Source: Stachybotrys elegans
Lineage: Eukaryota > Ascomycota > Sordariomycetes > Hypocreales > Stachybotryaceae
Assembly: GCA_020746835.1 (NCBI GenBank)
Contig: JAGPNK010000001.1
Location: 186,001-250,000, forward strand
DNA length: 64,000 nucleotides
Reading direction: 5' to 3'
Shown here: positions 30,894 through 40,698 of the stretch, in pieces
Position numbering within the stretch: position 1 is the stretch's first letter
Layout of the letters: every line of letters starts with the position of its first letter
Notes under the pieces: model-generated
The model's input: the letters and a program-made list of their open reading frames with translations, nothing else
Told to the model about the DNA's origin: nothing
Database searches by the model: none
Position numbers and translations under genes: made by a program

Positions 30894-31823
30894 ATGCCGA
30901 CCGTCGGCATCTTCCCCGCCTCGGGCGCCCTCGCCTCGTCCACCTACAACCACCTCGTCAACCGCATCCCCAAGGACAACATCATCCTCGTTAGCCGCTA
31001 CCCGGAGAAGCTGCCCGACGACGTCCTGGACCGGCGGAGGGCTGCCTACGAGGACACGCCCGAGGAGCTCGAGGCCGCCTTTGCCAACATTGACGTCCTC
31101 TTCCTCGTCTCCTACCCCAGCCATGTCCACGAATTCCGCACCGAGGTCCAGCTCCCCGCCATCAGCGCTGCCCACAAGGCTGGCGTCAAGCACATCTTTT
31201 ACTCCTCCCTCGCCTTTGCCCTCCCTGAAAACACCACCACCAAGGCAGAGGTCATGGGCGCTCACCTCGACAGCGAGGAGCACCTCCGTTCCTTGAGCAG
31301 CATGGACCCGAGCTTTACCTGGACCAGCGTCCGCGAAGGCCTGTACCATGAGTCCTACCCCATTTACACCTCCTTCTTCGATATCCGGAACCCGGTCGAG
31401 GAGATCCTCATCCCCCACGACGGCTCCCCGCCGGGCATCAGCTGGGCCAACCGCGATGAGCTGGGTGAAGCCACCGCCATCCTGATCGCGCAGTATGTCA
31501 AGGACCCGTCCACCTACACGCACAAGAACGAAGTCGTCAAGCTCACGGGCCCGACCGAGTGGTCCCTCGCCGACACCGTCAAGACGCTCTCCGCTGCCAT
31601 TGGCAAGCCCGTCCGCATCAGGCAGATCTCAGTCGACGAGTACGTCGCGCTGCCCCAGGTCCTATCCTACTTTGGCTTCGAGGAGAGGGCGCGCACGTGG
31701 GCCACGGCGTGGGATGCGATCCGCGCGGGCGAGGCGGCCTACGTCTCCAACACGCTCGAGGAGCTGCTGGGGCGCAAGCCTGAGCCTTTTGATGTTACGA
31801 TACAGAAGTTGGTCGGGCTGTAG
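30894..31823 (+). CDS. NmrA-like / atypical SDR NAD(P)-binding protein
   Basis: 309 residues, no intron; start MPTVGIFPASGALA, where the family's Rossmann glycine motif is expected (here with Ser: PASG). Typical further blocks: DVLFLVSYP after strand 4, AGVKHIFYSSLAFA, a TSVREGLYHE active-region block, GDxEV-like VVKLTGPTEWS, and a C-terminal helix domain. Family knowledge: NmrA/HSCARG or quinone-oxidoreductase-like atypical short-chain dehydrogenases, which act as redox sensors or reductases in the cytosol. The classical YxxxK pair is not obvious, so a sensor role is as likely as catalysis. It stands alone between intergenic regions. Confidence 0.85.
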   Translation: MPTVGIFPASGALASSTYNHLVNRIPKDNIILVSRYPEKLPDDVLDRRRAAYEDTPEELEAAFANIDVLFLVSYPSHVHEFRTEVQLPAISAAHKAGVKHIFYSSLAFALPENTTTKAEVMGAHLDSEEHLRSLSSMDPSFTWTSVREGLYHESYPIYTSFFDIRNPVEEILIPHDGSPPGISWANRDELGEATAILIAQYVKDPSTYTHKNEVVKLTGPTEWSLADTVKTLSAAIGKPVRIRQISVDEYVALPQVLSYFGFEERARTWATAWDAIRAGEAAYVSNTLEELLGRKPEPFDVTIQKLVGL

Positions 31824-32229
31824 GAATTAATAACAATACCTTGCTACGTATACTGGGATAATTAAGTAAGATCATGTGGTCCGACAGCAGGCTACCAGAG
31901 CATTGCCCCTTCCCATTGCAGTCAGCTCCTGCCCTTGCGCCAGACCAGGATTAATTTACCCAGTAGCATTGCATGCTCTCGCCTACATTTCTCGCGCCAC
32001 CCCGGAAATGTTTCCCAATCGCAATGCCAGATTGACAGGGGCTCTCATGGTGGCCACACTGATTGGGAGACTGACCCTCCACTTGCCTGTAGCCAACCAA
32101 TGCAACCTTGGGCTGGGATGCTCAGCCTCGTCCTCACAAAACAGCAAACTTTGCCAACTCCAACCTCCTGCTCAACAAAGTTGAGCAAACCCAGGATACC
32201 GTGCCGCTCTCGCAGGTGACTGATTGGCG

Positions 32230-35200
32230 ATGAGTGGTCGAAACCGGCACCCCAAGCGTGAAGATTATCATCTTGCAGTCATTTGCGCCCTGTCTCTCGA
32301 GTACGATGCCGCAGTATTGACCGTCGACCAATTCTTTGACCCCCCCGAAGGCGCCCCCGGCCGGACCGGCAGAATCGGACAGTACAATGTCGTCTTGATA
32401 GTGTCAGGCGTGGGCAAAGTCTACGCAGCCTACGCAGCCAATCTTCTCCGACAGAGCTATCCAAACCTCAAGCTGGCCATGCTGACCGGCATATGTGGAG
32501 GTGTGCCTAACCCGAGCCCCGAGGAAGAGATCGTCCTTGGCGATGTCATCATAAGCAAAAGTATTGTGCAGTACGACTTTGGCCGTCGATATCCCGGCAC
32601 ATTCCAACGCAAGAAAGATTTTGACGACAACCACGGGAGGCCTAATCGCGACATTACCAGCTTTCTAGCACAGTTCGACACCCATCACGAGCGCAACGAA
32701 TTGCAGCGCCGTGCAGTGGAGGTTTGGGCGCAGATTCGACAAAAGTCTCAAATCAACAAAGCATCGTATGCCTGTCCTGACATCGCAGAAGACCATCTAT
32801 TTGAGCCAGACTACCTCCACAGGCATCATGACACGCAACACTGCTCGGAAGGGCAGTGCGACGAGCTCAATTCTTGCCAAGCCGCGCGGGAATCTCCCTG
32901 CGATGCGCTGGGCTGTGATTTGGATCGCCTCGTCCCCAGGAAACGGCTCGAGATGAGGGGGAAACAGCTACTTAAGTCTGATTCCTCCCCGATGTCCCGT
33001 ATCTTTGTCGGCCGCTATGGTTCCGCCGACACAGTCATGAAGTCGGGCCAGGACCGCGATGAGCTGGCCCAAATCGAAAACCTGATGGCTCTCGAAATGG
33101 AGGGTGCTGGCGTGTGGGACATCATTCCATGCATCATTGTCAAGTCTGTCTGTGACTACGCCGACTGCCACAAGAACAAGAAATGGCAGCAATTTGCAGC
33201 GGCAATGGGTGCTTCCGTTATGAAGGCACTTCTCGAGAGAAACCCCCTTCCGTCTGTGTACTCTATTCCACCTATCGAGACGGCCGCTCCAGTGCATTGT
33301 CAGTCCCTCTCCTTCCTCGTCGAACCAACTAACCTGAATCAGTTCTTGTGCCCTACAAGCGGAATTTCGAATTTCTCGGACGGACCGAAATACTCGACAA
33401 GATAAAGTGGTATTTTCAGCACGGTGTTGTTGAGCCTGACAAGAGTGCAATACGACCAAGGGTGGCATTACATGGTCTAGGAGGCGTTGGGTAGGGCTAC
33501 CTCATATTTAACCTGGCACCATGACTAATAATGAGCAGAAAGACACAAATAGCGATAGAATACGTCCACTGGCTGAAGGAAGCATGCCCTGACATGTCCA
33601 TATTCTGGGTGCATGCCGGAAACGTTGACCGATTCCGCCAAGGTCTTGCTCAGGTGGCCCAAAATTGCGACATCCTAGGAAATGGAGATTCCACAGACAC
33701 TGCAATGCTTGTCAAAACATGGCTGGAAGAAACCATAGGGAGATGGCTTCTCGTGGTAGACAACGCGGACGACTCCGACATCTTCTTTCCACAGGCCGAG
33801 GACAGCCCGCAGCATGGCCTGGCTCAGTATCTGCCTGATTGCAGCCACGGATCAATACTCATCACCACGCGAAACAGACAAGCTGGTTTGAAGCTTGTTC
33901 GACAAAAGCCCATCATTGAAGTCGGCGAGCTTAACGAGGATGAGGGGGGAGAGATGCTGCACACATTCCTCAACGACGGTAGTGACCCTGTTTCTCTTGA
34001 GGATGTGTCACGCCTCTCTTCCCGGCTGTCTAATCTGCCTCTAGCCCTTTCGCATGCCGCTGCTTTCATCCAACATAACCAAGTCACGGTCAAGAAATAC
34101 ATTGCCATCCTTGACGAAAGCGACGAGTCGTTGCTCGCACGTCTCAGCGAACCATTAGAAGCCATTGGAAACGACTCAGCAACACCACTTGCGCTCACCA
34201 CAACTTGGATGGTCTCCTTCCGGCAGATTGAGCGACAGCACCCATTAGCCTGTAGCATACTCTCCATGGTCTGCTTCTATGATCGCCAAGCTATTCCTGA
34301 GGCTCTTGTCACCACATACTACCTTAATGAGTGGCCTGGAGCATCGGAAGCCAACATGTCTAGCGACGTGACCAAGGCACTAGGCGTGCTCAAGGCATTC
34401 TCATTCATCTCAGCACTCGACGACAGCACCTTTGACCTCCATAGACTAGTGCAATTGGTCACCCAGAAATGGCTCGTTGAAGAGTCCAAGGCCGGTGTTA
34501 TGGCAGACTGTGCGCTTGTGACGATGAATACTAGCTTCTCAAAATCTGCATGCGGAGGGAGAGTGGAAATGATGTTTTACCCACACTTGAAAGCATTGAT
34601 CAACAGCAAGTTTTTGAAAGCAACCCAACGGGTACTTGAAGTGGTTTATATTCTCTATTTTGCAACATTCTTCGAGCACATGGCCGGCTATTTTGAGGTG
34701 GCGGAACACTACTCTCGCCAAGCTCTCGATAAATTGGCAGATTCGGCAGATCTAGATACTCCTGACTTGCTCAATGCCAAGTGGATAGCTCAGGGATCCC
34801 TCTCCAGGTCCTTGCGCTTTCAGGGCCGGAGTCGCGATTGTGAAGAGACGCTGTTGTGCATGGCGAATGAGACGGCTCAAGGAGGTCAGATTTTCAAGAA
34901 ATATGCCCTGCAGATGCTATTCGAAATCTACAAGGAGCAATACCAATCGTGGCATAAAGCAGAGGTGGCAGGACAGAAGCTTCTGTCCGTAACAGAACAG
35001 ATATATGGAGAGAATGCCCCGGAAACTCTGATGGTAGTCGCAAGCCTCTCTCAGTGGCACCAGAAGTGTGGGCGCACCGTCGAAGCGTCATTGTTTGCCA
35101 AACGGGTATCGGACGAGCTCGAGAAGGCCATGAAAAGGCTAACAGAACAGCCGTGGGAGTATGATACCGAACAGCGAAGGAGGGAACTTGAAAGGCTGGG

Positions 35201-35948
35201 CGATGCCTTCCTCCATGTCCAATATGACGCATCCAGGATCAACGCACTCCATACCTTCGTTTCGATCCTGGAGAAAAGATTGGGTCGAGACGATACTTTG
35301 ACTCTGACTAGTAAGGCAAAGCTTGTCGAATCACTTTGCTCGCTACATCGCTGGGAGGAAGCGGTGGATCTCGGGCAACATATCCTTCCAAATGTCGAGC
35401 TACATCTACCTCCAAATTTCGAGCTATATCTTGGAACAGATAGGTACCAGACATGTTTTCTGCCCCTGGATTTAGCGAGGGCCTACCAAGAATCAGGGCA
35501 GCATGAAAAGTCCATTAGCCTTCTAACTAAACTTATCGACTCATATTTTGATGAGTCAGGTGCGGTCAAACGCAACTATCAACTGCTGGTACGATTGGCG
35601 ACGCTACATCTTTCAGTTGTGCAAGCTGAGATGTTATTAGAGAGATGGGAAGGGATGTTAGAGGTAGAGCCGGCTCCAGAGGCAGGGCAGGCTTCAGGAG
35701 CAGAGCCTGGGGAAGTACCAACTGGCGGCGGGGAGTCTTCTTTATCGCCAGGAAGTAATGCGAATGTCAATGAAGGAGAGGTTCAAGTGGAGGAGCCAAC
35801 CAGCCGGGTACAAGCCCGGACTGGCGGCAGGCGCCGGAGGCGGCTTAGGAGACGGATTGCCAGGGCACAAGCCGGGCCTGATCGCAGGCGCTGCAAACAA
35901 CGGAGGGGTTGGAGGAGATGGATCGCCAGGGTTAGCCTCAGGTTGTAG
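32230..35948 (+). CDS. NLR-type STAND protein: PNP - NB-ARC - TPR-like
   Basis: Exons 32230-33298, 33343-33490, 33539-35948 (introns 44 and 48 nt), 1208 residues. Residues about 12-345 are a nucleoside-phosphorylase-like domain (YHLAVICALSLEYDAA, GICGGVPNP, ALEMEGAG, VCDYADCHKNKKW). About 365-640 is an NB-ARC ATPase: Walker A HGLGGVGKTQ, Walker B WLLVVDNADD, ITTRN, NLPLALSHAA and HRLVQL in the MHD place. About 680-1080 is helical, TPR-like (AEHYSRQALDKLADSADLD). In fungi such proteins act in non-self recognition and programmed cell death in the cytosol. The last 60 residues are Arg-rich low complexity and may come from a frameshift. No partner effector gene lies beside it. Confidence 0.92.
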
Positions 35949-36698
35949 GCGATGTTGATGGTTTATGTGTGTTGTTTCACTGCTGCAATGGGTCTTTGCT
36001 CATATCTATAATTTAATGCAATCTATCATGTCACCATTCCTATCCATCCATCAACGGCCTTGCTTCATGCGCAAGGATAAGCCCCGAATATGTATTACAT
36101 GAAGAGGACATGGTAGTCACTCGACATTCGTAAATAGCATTCTGCCTTTTCTCCGTAAAGGACTTGATGGGGGTATGGCGGTGCCTCGACTTACACATCC
36201 AAGACTTGGTATCGCATCAAGAAAAGAAGTAGCCGACCAAAGGCCCTCTTTGCGACGAGTTGCTGACTGACCATCGTGAGACGATAAGAAACACACCAAA
36301 TAGAGCCCTCTAGATGCCATAGAACCGCCCACGAGCATGTGTAAGTGCCGTTGTTATTAAGGACCAATCAGCTGGGGAATCCTAACACCGCGGGTAAGTG
36401 GTGGAGGCTTTGTTTTAGCGCGAGCGGCGGCGTCCGTGCCAGATCGCTTCATGATGCCCAAATAGGCAATTTCTCAGAGCCCCCCCTTGTCCAGCCTTAT
36501 GGCTATCTCTGGGAGCATCTATAAGAGGACGAGCGCAGCGGGGGATCGCGTGAGAAGGGACAGCGGACTTGCTGGATAGGGTGCTTCATACCGCTCGCTA
36601 TACGATGTTACGGGGCGCGGCGCTGGCAGGGTCTTTGCGAGGGTCTTTGGCGTTCTCTTCTCCTGGTCAGAGGCAGTGAGGATGATGGAAAGAAGGGA

Positions 36699-36704
36699 TA
36701 TAAA
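36699..36704 (+). promoter_or_regulatory. TATA box of the 36.78 kb small gene
   Basis: TATAAA in agggatataaaggaggg, 73 nt before the ATG; leader ends caaacaaagaaATG, a favourable start context. Most genes in this window lack such a clear box. Confidence 0.5.
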
Positions 36705-36776
36705 GGAGGGAATCTCTTTCGAAGAGAGAGAAGCAAGCAGCAATCAGCTCATCAACAATTCCCTTCAAACAAAGAA

Positions 36777-36968
36777 ATGAATACCTTCGGTGTCGTGTAC
36801 CGCCTCGCCAAAGCCGGCGCCGATCCCGCCCTTGCGGAGCACGATGGAGCCGGAGCCGTAGCCGCACCGGCTGGTCCTCCGTCTACTACCACGCCTACCA
36901 CTACAAATACCTCACGCGGCGCTGCGTCCTCTAGTTCCTCCACGACGGACAAGGGCAAGAAGGCATAA
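36777..36968 (+). CDS. Small 63-residue protein, uncharacterised
   Basis: MNTFGVVYRLAKAGADPALA, then an Ala/Gly/Pro linker and a Ser/Thr-rich stretch ending TTDKGKKA. No signal peptide or membrane helix is predicted. Support for a real gene: TATAAA at a suitable distance, an A-rich pre-ATG leader, high-GC third positions and a stop before AT-rich DNA. The N-terminal 18 residues could form an amphipathic helix. Strong-promoter small genes in filamentous fungi are often stress- or conidiation-induced; that is inference. Family not recognised. Confidence 0.55.
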   Translation: MNTFGVVYRLAKAGADPALAEHDGAGAVAAPAGPPSTTTPTTTNTSRGAASSSSSTTDKGKKA

Positions 36969-37596
36969 CCTGCCGCCGCTGCTAAAAGTACCTTACCGGA
37001 TCGAAGAGGGCGGGGCGAGCAGTCATAAATGGGCAGATGGTTCTACGGTCTGTTATGGATTGGGCGGTGGTATGTGATTTGGGACGTGGCTGTATCTGGA
37101 ATACGAGGCAGGTATGGGATTGAGGATAGTGTCCATGACCTGGGTTCATGCTTGAATACTTTCATGTAATTAGATAAGAGTCTGCAATAGACGTCACTCA
37201 ACTTGGGTATCGAATACATTAACTCCTAAGCTGAACTAGAACAACCCCACAGCTAGACCAGGTCAGTCAAGCCTGACTGTCGGATGTCAAGAATCCTCCT
37301 CCGACAATGAGTGGGTATCTCGTCAAGTCGTTAAAAAGAAAGACAAACCAGTAGACCCGTTGACATACGTCGTAGATTGACATCCGTCTAATAACCAAAT
37401 CCGAGACCACCCGATACATAAGCGAGAGCGCGGATGCGAAGAGAGGCGCGGGAGTAATCGTGTTAACGGGAGTGATCGGGTATACCGAGAAACGGATACA
37501 AAAGTCATAAACGTGCGTGAAAAAAATGCATAAAGTGTCGTAACCATAGGAAAGAGTCGTAAGCATCATAAGAGTAGCATGAGTGGAGTGGGCGAT
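36969..37596. other. Intergenic, no supported gene
   Basis: 3' flank of the small gene and 3' flank of the C2H2 gene. A 100-codon minus frame at 37267-37569 has no domain and an odd, AT-rich composition; it is not accepted. Confidence 0.6.
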
Positions 37597-39625
37597 CTAG
37601 CAGGCCGTTGCGGTCGAGCTTTCGCTAGTAGCAACAGCTACCAGAGCTTCTAGTCGGCCCAGGGGATCGGGATTGGGCCTTTCTTGAGGCGGGGGCTGCT
37701 GTTGGGCTTGTTGGTCCCGTGCCGGAAACCCACTGAAGCCCTGGAAGTTGGGATGAACCAGGCGATCGACGTGAGCGGCACGATCAGGAGTCGGCACGCC
37801 CTCCCTGTGAACAGGACCATTATACCAGCCGTGTCGCTTATTCTCCCTGGCAGGCATGGATGGCGCCGACATGGTGTGCTGGTGCATGGCTCGTGCAGGG
37901 GGCATAGAAGTTGGATGCTGGTACATGGGCTGGTGGGGATCCTCGAAGCGAACAGTGGGATGGTTGATGCGCACTTGCTCGGCTTGTGCCTGCACGGCCT
38001 TGTGCACCTCTGAGGCCCAGGCGCCGGCGCTGTCCCGTGGGGGAGTAGAGTGATTAATGTCGAGGCGGTTCAGGCCGCGGTGCAGGCTGGCGTCATAGAG
38101 ATTCAGATTCCGACGATCCTCGTGTGCATGTCCTTCAAGGGTTGGTGGCTGTGGCCGGGGAGCTGCCGAGTCAATCATCATGGGCGATGGGTTCCGTCTC
38201 GGCGGGGTGGCTGGTCGGTGAGGAATGGGATCAAAAGACTCGATTCCTGGGAGACGAAGAGACGACTGCGACTGAACCGGGTTCGCCATGGGCGGTGGCG
38301 GGTTAGGGCGAGGAGCTTGGTTGACGACGGGACCGATCTGGCTGGGGTGAGGGGGGTTGATAACCGAGCTTCTGCTATCAGGATGCCATGTGCGACGCCT
38401 CCACGCCTCGTCCATGTTACTTGATGTAGAGTCGCGGCGAACGGACCATCCAGAGGTAGACGCGGTAGGCGAAGACAAGAGGCTGCTGTTGGGAGAAAAG
38501 GTGCCGGCGTTGGATGAGTTGATATGTCCTGGACCAAACACCGGCTGCATCGGCCCGTGCGGGTGAAGCGACTGGAAGGGATTTGCCCCAGAGGGAACGC
38601 TGAGTCGTCGGCCCGGGGTTCGAGTGCCCGTCACGTACATGCTATGAGAACGCGAATGGGAAGAGGTGGGCGATGCCATTCCAGACCATCGAGGGCTGCT
38701 CTGACCAGTGGAAAAGGTTGCCGAGGTAGGTGCACTGAAATCCCCGGGAGATGGGGGACGGTAAGAGTAGGCGCTGTCGGCCGTGCTGCGGTACGACTCG
38801 AGAGACAGCCGCTGGCGAGGGTCGGCCATGACAAGAGGCGGAGGGCGACGCTTCATGTCGAGAGTCTGCATGCCGTATGCGGAGCCTACAGACCCGATGC
38901 TGGCGATGCTCGAGGTCGACAGACTCTTAGAATGTCCTCGGATCGGGCCTCCGGCGCTGCCGCCTGTCGACGCTCTGGCTCGGTTTCCGGCCTGCCGGAC
39001 CCGTTCTGTCGTCCTCATCTGTCGTTGGAAGCGAGAGCCTGTAGCGGCCAACGAATCAACCGGGATATCCTCGTTTACATGGACGGTCTGGGCGTGTTGT
39101 CTCAAGTTGTCGAGTCGGGAGAAGCGGCGCGAGCAGTGACACTGAAAAGGTCGCTCGCCGGTATGCTTTCTATTCGCGGTTAGGAAGAGCCCAGGCCTCA
39201 AAGATGCCGGCGTACCTGATGTGCCTGGCCAGATGCTCGCTCCGGGTAAAGCTTAGGTTACAGGGAGGATAATCGGTGCAGTAGAATCGCTGTGACTTCT
39301 TCTTCTTTCCCGACCGAGTACCGTCGGCATTAACACTCTCGTCGTCGGAGACGTCGTCGGCGCCTTCTCCGTCCGAGTCGTCCATGTCGATGTCTACTGA
39401 ATCTCGGTTGGAGGATTTGGACGAGTGCTGGGAGTTGTCTCGCTTCGGGCGATCGGTAGATTCGGGAATCTGCACGGATTGCGGGAAAGGGCTCGTAGGC
39501 AAGGGTTTCTGGCCAGAGGCTGCGGCGCTGAAGGTGGCTCGAGTGGGCGTGGTAGCATCATCGGGCGTTGATTCCAAGCGGGATGCGGCATTAGGCCGAG
39601 GGGTCGTCGCGGGTGACGGCATCAT
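37597..39625 (-). CDS. C2H2 zinc-finger transcription factor, Usv1/Rgm1-like
   Basis: Exons 39625-39216 and 39169-37597, intron 39215-39170 (GTACGC...TCCTAAC...AATAG) that falls between the two fingers and restores [15 protein letters not shown]. 660 residues. Residues 1-110 are Ser/Thr-rich with an acidic patch ([14 protein letters not shown]) and KKKK. Finger 1: C-x5-C-x12-H-x3-H; finger 2: C-x-C-x12-H-x4-H ([21 protein letters not shown] region). The rest is long, Ser/Pro/His-rich and disordered, ending in a Gln-rich part. Family knowledge: Msn2/Usv1/Rgm1-like fingers bind AGGGG-type sites and govern stress or carbon responses. Targets here are unknown. An unusually long ORF-poor upstream region precedes it. 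Confidence 0.88.
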
Positions 39626-40220
39626 TGTGGCTTGAAAGCCTCAGCACGAGGAGGCCCGCGAGTGGACTAGATGAAGAACTGTATGAACTGAGGTCGAATT
39701 TGATGAAGCCGATGGCTCTCGAGGTGCAGCCACGGGTTGCAAAGACTGAGGCTGATGAAACGAGTCGATGCGGACGATGATGGCGGGGGCCGCGCAAGCG
39801 CAAGTTGTCACCCTAGCCCGGACAAGCTGAAATTAAAAGAAAAAGACAAAAAAGTAAATACGGATGAATAAAAAATAGGTGGCTGAGGAGGGGGATATCG
39901 AGAGGCTGCATCAACTCATTCGCGGCGCGGGTGATGTCGCTTAGGATTCTGACAACGTGTCGGCGTCGAGATAAAGAGGTGCGCAGCAATATGGAGGAAC
40001 TGGGAAATGTTGAAATGCTGCCAGCTGTGTGCAAAGTTGGCGCAGGGCAGGTCAGGTCAGGGGATGAAGGGTGTAACTTGCAACAACGCAGACAGGCACA
40101 GAGATACGAAGTGGAGGGTGAAAAGCACCGACGGGGGTGGCAATGAGGGATGAGCAATGAGCAATGATGTATTATGGATGATTGCTGTGCCTCGATGAGA
40201 TCCGTAGTGGAGTCCGGATG

Positions 40221-40295
40221 CGGATTGAGTAGCGTTGCAGCGTAGCGTAGCGTGAGAGGCAGCGTAGCGCCAGGTAGCGTTAGAGTAGCGTCGCG
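40221..40295 (+). repeat. TAGCG-motif cluster
   Basis: At least six TAGCG units in about 70 bp (gagtagcgttgcagcgtag, cgtagcgtgagaggcagcg, ggtagcgtta, gagtagcgtcg), about 0.6 kb upstream of the C2H2 start. Spacing is irregular, 5-20 bp. Confidence 0.8.
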
Positions 40296-40670
40296 CAACG
40301 GGCCAACCAGCCTCCTGGAGGGGTTGTAGGGGGTACCGGGTGCGACAGCACGAGGGGGCGCACGCGGAGGGTAGAGGTACGGTTCAGGGACCCGAGGGGC
40401 TGCAGCTGGTGCTCAGGCAGGTACTGAGTGTGCTGCAGCAGAGGTAGGCGTTTGGTTGGTCGGCACGCCTATGTCTTTGCCTTTGTCTTGACCTCGAGAG
40501 CGGGGGCCTGCGGCGAAGGCGGGCTGCGGATCTTAGGACGGGCGCTGAAGCAGGGCGGGTAGGCAGGGGAGGAGTGTGCCTAGCTGTTGTCCGTGTGCGT
40601 TTTAGGGCGGATCTCGTGGCCGGCCACCAAGCGAAACAAATAAACTGAAAACTGATGTAAATATGAAATG

Positions 40671-40698
40671 GTGGGCGGTGGGCGGTGGGCGGTGGACG
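40671..40698 (+). repeat. GGTGGGC tandem repeat
   Basis: Four units of gtgggcg in a row, then ggtggacgttggac. The G runs are regularly spaced (three G every seven bases), which is compatible with a G-quadruplex on the plus strand. Confidence 0.8.
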
